DNA from: CALJTV01 sp034435835
GTDB lineage: Bacteria; Chloroflexota; Dehalococcoidia; GIF9; UBA5629
NCBI GenBank assembly: GCA_034435835.1
Contig: DAOTWF010000030.1
Location: forward strand, 62,001 to 126,000
DNA length: 64,000 nt
Direction: 5' to 3'
Made by a program: the position numbers and the translations under genes. Under the pieces are notes generated by a model. That model saw only the letters and a program-made list of their open reading frames with translations, had not been told where the DNA came from and ran no database searches. Below, one piece after another: positions 43,158 through 52,629 of the stretch (its first letter is position 1; the number at the start of each line of letters is the position of its first letter).

Positions 43158-43603
43158 AAAAGGTGCTGGTCATCAATGGTCCAAACTTAAACCTCCTGGG
43201 CAAAAGGGACACACGCCATTACGGAAGCAAAACGCTCCCGGAGATCGAAAGGGCACTGATAACCGAGGGCAAGAAACTCGGTATCGAGATCCTCTGCTTC
43301 CAGTCCAATAGCGAAGGAGCCATCATCGATTTCATCCAGCAGAGCTATGCTGAGGCCGAGGGGATAATCATCAACCCCGGGGCTCTGACTCACTACAGTC
43401 TGGCGCTACGCGACGTCCTTGCCGATGTGGCGCTCCCCTGTGTGGAAGTGCACCTCTCAAATATCTACGCGCGGGAAGAATGGCGACAGAAATCGGTAAC
43501 CGCACCCGTCGTCACCGGACAGATAAGCGGCTTGGGCTGGCAGGGCTACCTGCTGGCTCTGCAATATCTGGCTGGCGTGCTCAAAGATAAAAAACAGAAA
43601 TGA
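43154..43603 (+). CDS. aroQ: 3-dehydroquinate dehydratase, type II
   Basis: A 149-residue type II dehydroquinase, third step of the shikimate pathway. Signature N-terminus INGPNLNLLGKRDTRHYG with the catalytic Tyr, NPGALTHYS loop, and the HLSNIYAREEWR motif with its His and Arg residues. ATG overlaps the topA stop by four bases and its own stop overlaps the next gene by four. The other aro genes of the window lie in the minus-strand run at 54.7-59.3 kb. Confidence 0.96.
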   Translation: MKKVLVINGPNLNLLGKRDTRHYGSKTLPEIERALITEGKKLGIEILCFQSNSEGAIIDFIQQSYAEAEGIIINPGALTHYSLALRDVLADVALPCVEVHLSNIYAREEWRQKSVTAPVVTGQISGLGWQGYLLALQYLAGVLKDKKQK

Positions 43604-44655
43604 ACCGAGTAGAAAGGCTGCGCAAAATACTGGCAGAGATGGGACTGGATGCGCTCCTGGTTGCACATCCTGAAAACCGTCATTACCTCTCCGGTTTCCG
43701 CGGCTCTGCCGGCTGGTTACTCATTTCCCGTACTACTGCCCTATTGGCTGTCGACTTCAGATATGTGGAGCAAGCCGGGATGGAGGCACCTGGATTCGAG
43801 ATAGTACACATCAAAGGAGAGCCGGCAGTCTGGCTACCAGACCTCGCTGCAGGCAACAACGTTAGAAATATCGGCTTCGAATCAAACCACCTTCCCTTTG
43901 CCACCTACCAAAAGCTGCGCACCGCGCTAAAAAAACATGACATCAAGCTTACACCAACAGAGAACATGGTTGAATCTTTGCGAGCAACCAAGGAAAAAGA
44001 AGAAATAGAAAGCATCGCCGCAGCAGCAGCACTTGCCGACGCCGCTTTTGAATATGCCAGGTCCATAATCCGCCCCGGTATCACGGAGAAGCAGGTTGCC
44101 TGGGGGGTGGAAAAGTTTCTCCGCAGCCAAGGCAGCGAGACCGTGCCCTTCGACACCATCATCGCCTCGGGTCCCAATTCAGCGCTGCCACATGCCAGGG
44201 CATCCGAGAGGTATATTCAGGAAAAAGAACCGATAGTCATCGACCTCGGGGCCCGCGTCAACGGATACTGCAGCGACCTGACCCGCACCATCGTACTGGG
44301 CAACGGTGATGGGACGTTTTCCAGAATTTATGACACAGTTCTCGGTGCCCAGCTCACCGCACTCGCCACACTTACCGCTGGAATGACCGGCGGTGAGGTG
44401 GACAGCCTTGCCAGAGCCGCCATCGAGGAGGCCGGTTACGGAGAGAAATTCGGACACGGGCTGGGACACGGCGTCGGACTGAACCCACATGAACTGCCCC
44501 GTTTGTCGCCCGGCTCGTCCGATGTATTACAGGAAAATATGGTGTTCACCATCGAACCGGGTGTCTATGTGCCGGGCTGGGGTGGCATCAGAATTGAGGA
44601 TACGGTGATCCTACAAAACGGCAAAACCAGACCGTTGACGCGGTCTGAAAAATAG
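43600..44655 (+). CDS. M24-family aminopeptidase (Xaa-Pro peptidase-like)
   Basis: A 351-residue peptidase with creatinase N-domain and pita-bread C-domain. The five metal ligands are visible: two Asp in VIDLGARVNGYCSDLTRT, His in GHGLGHGVGLNPHE, Glu in FTIEPGVY, and Glu in IRIEDTV. Such enzymes cleave Xaa-Pro bonds in the cytoplasm. It lies directly upstream of efp, a common arrangement in bacteria. The N-terminus begins right at the aroQ stop. Confidence 0.92.
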   Translation: MNRVERLRKILAEMGLDALLVAHPENRHYLSGFRGSAGWLLISRTTALLAVDFRYVEQAGMEAPGFEIVHIKGEPAVWLPDLAAGNNVRNIGFESNHLPFATYQKLRTALKKHDIKLTPTENMVESLRATKEKEEIESIAAAAALADAAFEYARSIIRPGITEKQVAWGVEKFLRSQGSETVPFDTIIASGPNSALPHARASERYIQEKEPIVIDLGARVNGYCSDLTRTIVLGNGDGTFSRIYDTVLGAQLTALATLTAGMTGGEVDSLARAAIEEAGYGEKFGHGLGHGVGLNPHELPRLSPGSSDVLQENMVFTIEPGVYVPGWGGIRIEDTVILQNGKTRPLTRSEK

Positions 44656-44686
44656 CCAATGCTAAATCAGGAGGTCCGCTCATCCA

Positions 44687-45247
44687 ATGATAGACGCCGG
44701 TGAACTGAAAAAAGGCATCACCATCGAGCTGGACGGGAACCTCTATCAGGTACTCGACTACCAGCACATCAAAATGGGGCGCGGTTCAGCACAGATAAGA
44801 CTGAAGCTCCGCGACCTCCGCGCTGGCTATATAACAGAACGCTCATTCCAAGCCAGCGAGCGGTTCAAGCGCGCCTTCCTGGAACACCGACCCGTCCAGT
44901 ACATCTACAATGACGAGCATCTTTACTACTTCATGGACACCAAGACCTATGAGCAAATACCGCTGGACAGGTCGATCCTGGGCGATGCCCTGAACTATCT
45001 CAAGGAGGACTTGAACCTGGAGTTGCTGACTCACAACGGCAAAGCCGTGGGCATAGAACTGCCTGTCGCGGTAGAGCTGAAGGTGGTGGAAACGGGACCC
45101 GCCTTCAAGGGGGACACCGCCACCGCCGGCAGCAAACCAGCCAAGCTGGAAACGGGCATCACCATCAAGGTGCCTCTGTTCATCAACAACGGTGATGTAA
45201 TCAAAGTGGACACCAGAACAGGAGAGTACCTGGAGAGGGTGAGTTGA
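44687..45247 (+). CDS. efp: Translation elongation factor P
   Basis: A 186-residue EF-P with its three beta-barrel domains. It relieves ribosome stalling at polyproline. The tip loop of domain I reads KMGRGSAQ, so Arg32 stands where many bacteria have a modified Lys. The downstream domains are typical, ending with GDVIKVDTRTGEYLERV. AGGAGG stands before the ATG. The proline-rich stretches of the DUF11 surface protein would be natural clients. The 3' end overlaps the next gene. Confidence 0.95.
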   Translation: MIDAGELKKGITIELDGNLYQVLDYQHIKMGRGSAQIRLKLRDLRAGYITERSFQASERFKRAFLEHRPVQYIYNDEHLYYFMDTKTYEQIPLDRSILGDALNYLKEDLNLELLTHNGKAVGIELPVAVELKVVETGPAFKGDTATAGSKPAKLETGITIKVPLFINNGDVIKVDTRTGEYLERVS

Positions 45248-45900
45248 GTAACAGGATAAGAGCCGACCTCCATCTTCACACCTGCTATTCCATGGACTGC
45301 GCCATGACCCTGGAGCAGATTGTTGACCGCTGCCTCGCGGTGGGCATCAACTGCCTCGCCATCACCGACCACAATACCATCGAAGGTGCCCTGCGTATGA
45401 GGGAAATCGCACCCTTCACGGTGATCGTTGGTGAAGAAATTCTGACCACCAGCGGCGAGATCATAGGACTGTTCCTCATCCATCACATCCCCAGCGGACT
45501 TTCCCCCCAAGAGACCATAAACCGCATTAAGTCCCAGGGCGGCTTGGTATGCATCCCCCACCCTTTCGATACACTGCGGCTTTCCGCCTCAAGGGACTCC
45601 CTCTTTGAAAGCCTGATGCCACAAGTGGATATAGTTGAGGTTTTCAATGCTCGCAGCCTTTCACCCTCCAGCACCGACAAAGCCTGGCAACTAGCCCACA
45701 AATATAGCAAGCCCGCAAGCGCTGGCAGCGATGCCCACTCACCACAAGAAATCGGTAATGCCTATGTGGAGATGCCTCATTTCGACGGCAAAGAGGATTT
45801 CATCGCCTCACTGGAACAGGGGAGGATCGCCGGCAGCAAGTCGAGCCCGACCGTCCATCTCTTCAGCACCTGGGCGAGACTGAAAAAACAGCTATTTTGA
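45244..45900 (+). CDS. PHP-domain metal-dependent phosphoesterase
   Basis: A 218-residue PHP domain protein. Metal-binding motifs: ADLHLHTCYSMD (HxH), ITDHNT, CIPHPFD and GSDAHSP. These proteins hydrolyse phosphate esters, for example nucleoside 3',5'-bisphosphate or histidinol phosphate. The start is TTG 45244, overlapping the efp stop. It starts a cassette with a formyltransferase-fold protein, a HAD-fold protein and a PfkB kinase, which suggests a shared nucleotide or phosphosugar pathway. Confidence 0.85.
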   Translation: MSNRIRADLHLHTCYSMDCAMTLEQIVDRCLAVGINCLAITDHNTIEGALRMREIAPFTVIVGEEILTTSGEIIGLFLIHHIPSGLSPQETINRIKSQGGLVCIPHPFDTLRLSASRDSLFESLMPQVDIVEVFNARSLSPSSTDKAWQLAHKYSKPASAGSDAHSPQEIGNAYVEMPHFDGKEDFIASLEQGRIAGSKSSPTVHLFSTWARLKKQLF

Positions 45901-45907
45901 AAAATTA

Positions 45908-46738
45908 GTGCTGATGCTGAAGCTGGGTTGGTTTTCCACCGGCAGGGACGAGGCAGCAAGACTGCTGCTTCAGACAGTCTGCCAGCATATCCAGGATGGC
46001 GAGATATCTGCCAGAATATCCTTCGTCTTTAGCAACCGTGAGCCCGGCGAATCGGAGCAGAGCGACCTGTTCTTCAACTTGGTCAAAAGCTACGATATCC
46101 CGCTTATCTGTCTGTCGTCTAGAGGATTTCAGGCAAAACTGGGCGGCAAACCCAAGGGTGCGGATCCTGAAACAGGTCTGCCGCTGTGGCGTCTGGAATA
46201 CGACCGTGAGGTGATGAGACGACTTGGCAATTTTAAGCCAGAGCTGTGCGTCCTCGCCGGCTACATGCTCATCGTGGGCAAGGAAATGTGCCAAAAATAC
46301 AACATGATCAACCTCCACCCGGCAAAGCCCGGCGGTCCCAAGGGCACCTGGCAGGATGTTATCTGGACACTGATAGAGGGAAAAGCAAGGGAGACCGGCG
46401 TCATGATGCACCTGGTAACGCCGGAACTAGACAGCGGACCTGTGGTCACTTACTGTACTTTCCCCATCGTGGGTGGACCGTTCGACAGACTATGGCAGGA
46501 ACTGGGCAGTCGCTCCGTGGCAGAAATAAAGAGGGAGGAAGGAGAAAATAACAGGCTCTTCCAGCTCATACGCCAGCATGGTGTCGCCAGGGAGCTACCC
46601 CTTATAGTAGCCACATTGAAAGCTTTTGCTCAGGGAAAGACCAAGATTGAAAACGGCGTGGTACTGGATAATGCGGGTAAACCGATAGCCGGCTATGACC
46701 TCACCGAACAAGTAAACAGGATGGTGGAATCAAGATGA
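45908..46738 (+). CDS. Formyltransferase-fold protein (PurN-like)
   Basis: A 276-residue protein with the formyltransferase core. Near residues 135-145, NLHPAKPGG gives the catalytic Asn-His, and LDSGPV the Asp; these match 10-formyl-THF-dependent GAR formyltransferases. The N-terminus (WFSTGRDEAARLLLQT) and C-terminal third differ from PurN, so the acceptor may be something else. A GTG at 45908 and an ATG at 45914 are both possible starts; no strong ribosome site is seen. Its stop overlaps the next start by four bases. Confidence 0.8.
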   Translation: MLMLKLGWFSTGRDEAARLLLQTVCQHIQDGEISARISFVFSNREPGESEQSDLFFNLVKSYDIPLICLSSRGFQAKLGGKPKGADPETGLPLWRLEYDREVMRRLGNFKPELCVLAGYMLIVGKEMCQKYNMINLHPAKPGGPKGTWQDVIWTLIEGKARETGVMMHLVTPELDSGPVVTYCTFPIVGGPFDRLWQELGSRSVAEIKREEGENNRLFQLIRQHGVARELPLIVATLKAFAQGKTKIENGVVLDNAGKPIAGYDLTEQVNRMVESR

Positions 46739-47721
46739 AGTTTATCGCCTTCGACCTGGAGGGACCTCTGGCAGTCCAGGACAATGCCTACGAGCTGATG
46801 AAGCTCTTTCCTGGTGGCGATAAAATCTTTGAAATAATCAGCCGCTATGACGACCTGCTCACCCTGGAGGGCAGACCGGACTACGAACCAGGCGATACCT
46901 TAGCCCTGATCGCCCCATTTCTGATCTACCACGGGATTAAAGAGGAGCACATCTCGGCGTTAGCCAGAGAGGCGACGCTGGTCAACGGGGCAGAAAGACT
47001 CGTCCTCAAGCTCAGCATCGCCGGCTGGAAGGTATTCTGCATCAGCACCAGCTACCAGCAGTATGCTAGGCACATTGCCCACAGGCTTAACATCTTCTGG
47101 CAGAACGTCGCCTGCACCCCTTTCCCCATCGAAGAACTGCAGCGCCTTGTCTCCAGTGAAGATCTCCACTCTATTGAACACCTCGAGGCTGAATTGCTGG
47201 CTCAACAATCGATAGACGACGCCTGGATAAAAGAGCGGCTCGACCGTTTTTACTGGCAGGACATCCAGAAGACAAGCCTGGCTCGAATAATGGAAAAGGT
47301 AAAGCCCGTCGGCGGCGCTCGAAAGGTACAAGCATTGAAACGGTTCGCTGAAAGTCACAGACAGCCGCTCTCCGCCTGGGTGGTGGTGGGCGACAGCATC
47401 ACCGACTTCAAAATGCTGCAGAACGTGGAAGGCACAGGCGGCTTGGCTATAGCATTTAACGCCAACCAGTACGCACTCCCCTACGCTACTATGGGCTTGG
47501 CATCTACCCATCTGGACGACCTCCTACCCGTGTTGGAAACGTGGTCGAAAGGCGGGCGCCGGGCAGTAGAAATGCTCGTCAAACAGAAAGAAAAGACCGG
47601 CGGCTCCGATAACCGGAATTACTTTCACTGGCTCTCCGGCAGAAAGGATATTACCGCTCCCCTTGAGATACACCAGAGGATCAGGAGAGTGGTCAGACAG
47701 GAGGCAGCCAAACTGGGGTAA
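46735..47721 (+). CDS. HAD-superfamily hydrolase-like protein (COG4030-like), function unknown
   Basis: A 328-residue protein. N-terminal FIAFDLEGPL corresponds to HAD motif I, but with Glu in place of the second Asp. Late VVVGDSITDFKML is motif III/IV. A helical cap lies between. The pattern resembles the uncharacterised, mainly archaeal COG4030 group (recalled, not searched). It is probably a phosphatase acting with its neighbours. ATG overlaps the upstream stop. Confidence 0.7.
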   Translation: MKFIAFDLEGPLAVQDNAYELMKLFPGGDKIFEIISRYDDLLTLEGRPDYEPGDTLALIAPFLIYHGIKEEHISALAREATLVNGAERLVLKLSIAGWKVFCISTSYQQYARHIAHRLNIFWQNVACTPFPIEELQRLVSSEDLHSIEHLEAELLAQQSIDDAWIKERLDRFYWQDIQKTSLARIMEKVKPVGGARKVQALKRFAESHRQPLSAWVVVGDSITDFKMLQNVEGTGGLAIAFNANQYALPYATMGLASTHLDDLLPVLETWSKGGRRAVEMLVKQKEKTGGSDNRNYFHWLSGRKDITAPLEIHQRIRRVVRQEAAKLG

Positions 47722-47726
47722 AAAAA

Positions 47727-48701
47727 TTGGCTGACAGCTGCGAAATTGCAGTAATCGGCGTCGGTGCCATGAACCTCGACTATATCTGTCGTGTTGGGGA
47801 AACCGTCGAGGATGGTGAAGCGACGATCACCCGGTTTGTTCCTTCCCCCGGTGGCTCCGCAGCCAACACCCTCTATGGCCTCGCCAGACTCGGCATCGGG
47901 GCTGGTTTCATCGGCGCCGTGGGGAATGACGCAGAGGGCAAGGTTCTCGTCCGCAGCTTTAGGACCGTCGGGATAGACACCAGCCACATCTGTGTAAAGT
48001 CCGGCACAAAGACGGGGCTGGCGTTTTGCTTCAGCGACAGCAAAGGGAGACGCGCCATCTATCTCCTCCCCGGAGCCAACGATTTGCTCTCCGAAGAAGA
48101 CATGGACACTGCTTACCTGAACCGCGCCCGGATAGTGCATTTTTCCTCGTTTGCCCGCGACGAGCAGTTCCGCCTGCAAATAAAGACAGCACAAACTCTG
48201 GCGGACCATGTAAAACTTTCTCTGGCTCCAGGTATGCTATACGCCTCCAAAGGCTTAAAAATTCTTGCCCCTCTGCTGGAGCGCTCCTCTATAGTTTTTC
48301 TGAACCGCGAAGAGGTTAGACTGCTTACCGGGAAGGACTTCAAAACAGGGGCAAAGGTGCTGCTCAGTACCGGATGTCATACGGTAGTGGTCACCCTAGG
48401 GAAGGGCATTGCCCACAGCGGTGGCAAAAGGCTGAACGGCTATATACGCACCCGGGGGACAGAGCACTTCGTGACGGCTGAAGCCTTAGAAGCAAAGGAT
48501 ATCGAGTCCACAGGTGCCGGGGATGCCTTCGCCTGCGGTTTCCTCTTCGGCGTACTGAGGGAGAAACCCTTGGACCAGTGTGGGGTGCTCGGGGACATTG
48601 TAGCGCGCTCTGTGCTCTCAGCACCTGGTGGCAGGAAAGGCTTCCCCACCCTGAAACAACTGTCCCGTGCCCACCTCAAGCGAACCGGCAAGCGACTTTA
48701 G
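47727..48701 (+). CDS. PfkB-family carbohydrate/nucleoside kinase
   Basis: A 324-residue ribokinase-fold kinase. GGSAANTLYGLARLG near residue 48 is the substrate-side signature, and STGAGDAFACGFLFG near the C-terminus contains the anion hole and catalytic Asp. Substrate not assignable. TTG start at 47727, five bases after the HAD gene, with only a weak GGGG stretch upstream. It is the last gene of the + run; its stop lies ten bases from the convergent clpP stop. Confidence 0.88.
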   Translation: MADSCEIAVIGVGAMNLDYICRVGETVEDGEATITRFVPSPGGSAANTLYGLARLGIGAGFIGAVGNDAEGKVLVRSFRTVGIDTSHICVKSGTKTGLAFCFSDSKGRRAIYLLPGANDLLSEEDMDTAYLNRARIVHFSSFARDEQFRLQIKTAQTLADHVKLSLAPGMLYASKGLKILAPLLERSSIVFLNREEVRLLTGKDFKTGAKVLLSTGCHTVVVTLGKGIAHSGGKRLNGYIRTRGTEHFVTAEALEAKDIESTGAGDAFACGFLFGVLREKPLDQCGVLGDIVARSVLSAPGGRKGFPTLKQLSRAHLKRTGKRL

Positions 48702-48711
48702 CTGGACGCCA

Positions 48712-49335
48712 CTACTTCCTGCCACCTGACTGCTTGTCGCCAGGTTTCCTCAGGATCTCGTCGATGATACCGTACTCCACGGCTTGCTCTGCGCCCAGAT
48801 AGAAGTCGCGGTCGGTATCATGGGCGATCTTCTCAATGGGCTGGCCCGTATGCTTGGCTATTATACCGCGGATCAGCTCCTGCAGCCTCATTATCTCCCT
48901 GGCAGCTATCGCTACATCTGCTGCTGGACCCTGAGCACCGCCTATCGCCTGGTGCATGTGGATGGTGGCATTGGGCAGGGCATACCGCTTCCCCTTGGCA
49001 CCGGCACAGAGGATGAGCGTCCCCATGCTAGCGGCCAGACCTACGCAGATGGTGCACACATCAGGGCGGATCAACTGCATGGTATCATATATGGCAAGGC
49101 CCGCGCTGACGATGCCCCCGGGGCAATTGATGTAAAGGTGTATGTCCTTCTCCGGATCCTCGTGTTCCAGATACAGTAGCTGGGCAATAATAAGGTTCGC
49201 CACCTGATCGTTAATCGGCGTGCCCAAGAATACGATGCGCTCCTTGAGGAGCAGCGAATATATATCGAAGGCACGCTCCCCGCGGGCGCTCGTCTCAATG
49301 ACCATTGGTATTATGTTCTTAAATTTTTCCATCAT
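48712..49335 (-). CDS. clpP: ATP-dependent Clp protease proteolytic subunit
   Basis: A 207-residue serine protease that forms the Clp barrel. Catalytic Ser in VGLAASMGTL and His in TIHMHQ are seen, with the Asp in the tail region. AGGAGGTGAG stands before the ATG, in the 24-base gap after tig. tig and clpP next to each other is a common arrangement; here aspS precedes them. Confidence 0.97.
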   Translation of the reverse strand: MMEKFKNIIPMVIETSARGERAFDIYSLLLKERIVFLGTPINDQVANLIIAQLLYLEHEDPEKDIHLYINCPGGIVSAGLAIYDTMQLIRPDVCTICVGLAASMGTLILCAGAKGKRYALPNATIHMHQAIGGAQGPAADVAIAAREIMRLQELIRGIIAKHTGQPIEKIAHDTDRDFYLGAEQAVEYGIIDEILRKPGDKQSGGRK

Positions 49336-49359
49336 ATCCTGCTCACCTCCTAGTTTGAA

Positions 49360-50640
49360 TCAGTCAGGCTTCACCACCAGCCGCTCCAACAGCCTGTCCA
49401 TGGTCTTACGGCGCTTGAGGAACCACCTCACCGACTCCCTCCTGTCCTCAGAACTGAAGACTTCTCGCAACTTCTCAGCCCCTTCACCTGCATTTGCCGC
49501 TATCCGCTCCACCTCTTCCTCAACCTCAAAGTCCGTGACTTCCACCTTTTCAGCCTCCACAACCTCATCCAAGACCAACGAGCGCACCAGCCGCTGTGTT
49601 GACTCAGCACGCAGCTCCTCTCTGTGCTCAGCCATTGTCTTGCCCACTGCCTTCAGGTACCTCTCCAGCCCGCTGATCCCTTCAACAAAATGTCTGGCTT
49701 CGTCTGTAATCAGACGGTCGATCTCCCTCTCCACCAGAACCGGTGGATACTCCACCTGACTCACCTCCACAAGCGCGTCCATTATCTTTTTTTCCGCATC
49801 TAGACGCGCTGTTGACTCTTTTCTAGCCCTGATGGCGTCCGCTATCCTTGCCCGCAACGAGGCTAGGTCGTCACTTCCCAGCAACTTGGCGAACTCCTCA
49901 TCCAATTCTGGAAGCTTCTTCCCCTTTATGTCCTTGATGGTCACCTTGAAAACATGTTCCTTGCCGGCAAGCTCTGCAACTTCATAATCAGCGGGATATG
50001 ACAGGGTGATGTCCCTTTCCTCGCCCTTATTCATGCCAACCAAACTTTCAGCAAACCCGGGCAGGGGTAACCGCGAGCCCTCGCGCACTTCGTAGACCAG
50101 GTCCTGGCGGAGCGGCGTTGATTTCCCCTCCTTCACTTCATGCACGTCCAGTGTCACCTCGTCGCCTAAAGCCACCTGGCGCTCCACAGGGGACAGCACG
50201 GCATGCTCTTCACGGAGCTGCTCCAGCACCGCATCTATCTCAGCGTCGGTGACCTCCACTGGCTGGGCTTCAACCTTAATCTGGCTGTAATCGCCGAGCT
50301 TTACCGTTGGCTTGAGCGGAACCACCGCCTTAAATACCAGTGGCTCGGTCTGGACTATCTCAAACGACGGTTGAGCAATGGGCTCGAGCTCCTGGCTCTC
50401 CACGGCCTCAGCATACGCCTCCGGTATCAGGTCCTCCAGTGCCTCACGAAATAGCATCTCTTTGCCCACATAGCGTACCAGCACGTCCCTCGGTGCCTTG
50501 CCCTTACGGAACCCGGGCACCGATACGCGCTTTGCCAGACGCTGATAAGCCCTGTCGAGGTACTTATCCACCTCACCAGCCTCCATCTCGATGTTCAACA
50601 GCACCTGGCTATTCTGCATAGGTTCAGCGGACACCTTCAT
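49360..50640 (-). CDS. tig: Trigger factor (ribosome-associated chaperone, PPIase)
   Basis: A 426-residue protein with the three trigger-factor domains. The ribosome-binding signature VPGFRKGKAPRDVLVRYVG is in the N-domain (residues about 42-60), FKBP-type PPIase domain in the middle (GDEVTLDVHEV... to KVTIKDIKGKKLPELDEEFA), and a helical chaperone C-domain. A perfect TATAAT (50674-50669 on the minus strand) lies upstream without a clear -35, so a separate promoter is possible; aspS read-through is equally likely. Confidence 0.95.
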   Translation of the reverse strand: MKVSAEPMQNSQVLLNIEMEAGEVDKYLDRAYQRLAKRVSVPGFRKGKAPRDVLVRYVGKEMLFREALEDLIPEAYAEAVESQELEPIAQPSFEIVQTEPLVFKAVVPLKPTVKLGDYSQIKVEAQPVEVTDAEIDAVLEQLREEHAVLSPVERQVALGDEVTLDVHEVKEGKSTPLRQDLVYEVREGSRLPLPGFAESLVGMNKGEERDITLSYPADYEVAELAGKEHVFKVTIKDIKGKKLPELDEEFAKLLGSDDLASLRARIADAIRARKESTARLDAEKKIMDALVEVSQVEYPPVLVEREIDRLITDEARHFVEGISGLERYLKAVGKTMAEHREELRAESTQRLVRSLVLDEVVEAEKVEVTDFEVEEEVERIAANAGEGAEKLREVFSSEDRRESVRWFLKRRKTMDRLLERLVVKPD

Positions 50641-50700
50641 CTCAACACCATCTTTCGTAGGTTAATAAATTATATCAGTTTACTTGGAATTGCGCTCGGG

Positions 50701-52506
50701 TTATTGCTTCGCCGCATCATCTAGCTTCACCATAAGGTGAAGCTCATCAAGCTGGGACTGTGGTACCGGCGACGGTGAGCCGCTCATTACATCGACAGCG
50801 CTCTGGTTCTTGGGGAAAGCTATTACTTCCCTTATATTGTCAGCCCTGGCTAGTAACATGACTAGGCGATCCACACCCGGGGCGATGCCGCCGTGAGGCG
50901 GTGCCCCATAGTCAAACGCCTCAAGGAGGTGGCCAAAACGCTCCTCGATCTCAGCATCATTATAGCCCAGCAGGCGGAATATCTTTTCCTGAAGAGGTCT
51001 GGTATGAATCCTGATGCTGCCGCTGGAAAGCTCGTAGCCATTGCACACAACGTCGTAGTGACGCGCCCGCACTTTAGCCGGGTCTGTATCCAGCAGGGGA
51101 ATATCCTCCTCGCGTGGTGCCGTAAAGGGATGATGCATCGGCTCCCAGTGCCCTAGCTCCTCGTTCCATTCCAGCAACGGATAGTCAATGACAAACAGAA
51201 ACGCCAGTAGATCGGGTGCAGCCAGATCCAGCCGGTGCCCCATCTCCCTCCGCAGCTCGTCCAGCACTTTATTCACCACCTTCACCTCATCAGCTACCAC
51301 AAGGATGAGGTCGCCGGGCTTTGCCTCGCATTTACGCAGGATCGCTTTCAGTTCATCGGCGCTCAAGTATTTACTCACCACAGATTTGACCTTCTCCGGG
51401 CATGGCTGCTCAATGTTTTCATCAGCGGGCAGAGCTATGGTTATCAGCCCCTTAGCACCATAGGAACGGGCAAGCTGCGTCAGCTCTTCTATTTGCTTTC
51501 CCGAATAGCCAGCACAACCTGGTATACAGATAGCCTTCACCTTCCCACCGCTTTTGACGGCAGAACGAAATACGGAAAAGGAAGATTCAGCCACTATGGT
51601 TGAAATGTCCTTTAACTCCAGCCCGAATCGCATGTCGGGTTTATCTGTCCCATAGCGTTCCATAACCTCAGCGTAAGAAAGGCGCGGGAATGGCTTTATC
51701 ACCTTCATATCCGGCTTCACCGTCTCCACCAAAGAGGTGAACATCTCCTCCAGCAATTGGAGTATATCCTCCTCGTCTATGAAACTCATCTCGATGTCGA
51801 GCTGGGTGAACTCCGGCTGTCTGTCAGCCCGCAGGTCCTCGTCCCGAAAACAGCGGGCTATCTGGTAGTACTTCTCAAAACCAGCCACCATGAGTAGCTG
51901 CTTTAGTTGCTGTGGCGATTGAGGTAAGGCATAGAATTTGCCCGGGTAAAGACGACTGGGCACCAGATAGTCCCTCGCGCCCTCCGGCGTGCTCTTTATC
52001 AATATCGGCGTCTCAATCTCCACAAAACCCCTAGCATCGAGAAAATCGCGCATAAACTTGACCACCTTGTGGCGGAGCAGGATGTTCTCTTTCACCCTGG
52101 GACGCCGCAGATAAAGGTACCGGTATTTTAGATTTAAGTTCTCATCTATGGGCACATCTTCATTTATGTAAAATGGTGGTGTCTTCGCAGTGTTCAGGAT
52201 ACGGGTTTGTTCGGCAACCACCTCTATCTCCCCGGTGGGCAGCTTCAGGTTCTCAGTGCCCTTGGGGCGCAAAGCCACCTTGCCGCGCACCTGGACAACA
52301 TACTCGTTGCGAAAATCGCTTGCCACCATATGGGCTTCTTCTGAGACTTCAGGATTGAACACCACCTGGACAATGCCTTCTTTGTCCCTCAGGTCAATGA
52401 ATATCAAGCCGCCATGGTCGCGACGCCGGTGTACCCACCCGGCAAGCGTTACCACCTGGCCAGCATGCTCCCTCCCCAACTCACCACAGCTATGACTTTT
52501 AAGCAA
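50701..52506 (-). CDS. aspS: Aspartyl-tRNA synthetase
   Basis: About 601 residues, bacterial-type class II AspRS: OB-fold anticodon domain, catalytic core with motif 2 (YQIARCFRDEDLRADRQPEFTQLD region), the bacterial GAD insertion, and motif 3 GIAPGVDRLVMLL. The start is taken as TTG 52506, because AAGGAGGT lies five bases upstream and the protein then begins MLKSHSCGELG. A longer in-frame start at 52548 lies upstream of the -10 box and is excluded. Promoter at 52529-52558. Confidence 0.95.
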   Translation of the reverse strand: MLKSHSCGELGREHAGQVVTLAGWVHRRRDHGGLIFIDLRDKEGIVQVVFNPEVSEEAHMVASDFRNEYVVQVRGKVALRPKGTENLKLPTGEIEVVAEQTRILNTAKTPPFYINEDVPIDENLNLKYRYLYLRRPRVKENILLRHKVVKFMRDFLDARGFVEIETPILIKSTPEGARDYLVPSRLYPGKFYALPQSPQQLKQLLMVAGFEKYYQIARCFRDEDLRADRQPEFTQLDIEMSFIDEEDILQLLEEMFTSLVETVKPDMKVIKPFPRLSYAEVMERYGTDKPDMRFGLELKDISTIVAESSFSVFRSAVKSGGKVKAICIPGCAGYSGKQIEELTQLARSYGAKGLITIALPADENIEQPCPEKVKSVVSKYLSADELKAILRKCEAKPGDLILVVADEVKVVNKVLDELRREMGHRLDLAAPDLLAFLFVIDYPLLEWNEELGHWEPMHHPFTAPREEDIPLLDTDPAKVRARHYDVVCNGYELSSGSIRIHTRPLQEKIFRLLGYNDAEIEERFGHLLEAFDYGAPPHGGIAPGVDRLVMLLARADNIREVIAFPKNQSAVDVMSGSPSPVPQSQLDELHLMVKLDDAAKQ

Positions 52507-52528
52507 CGGGGACCTCCTTAACTGCGAA

Positions 52529-52558
52529 ATTATAGCCCACGGTAGCATTCCAACTCAA
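52529..52558 (-). promoter_or_regulatory. Promoter of aspS (and possibly tig-clpP)
   Basis: Minus strand: TTGAGT (52558-52553), an 18-bp spacer, perfect TATAAT (52534-52529). Predicted start near 52522, about 15 bases before the TTG. No T-box-like leader is present. Confidence 0.65.
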
Positions 52559-52629
52559 TTTGGCGGCAGACAAAGGTCGCCGGACACAAATTCTAACCAC
52601 AAAAAACCGGCAAACACAGCCCCACCCAT

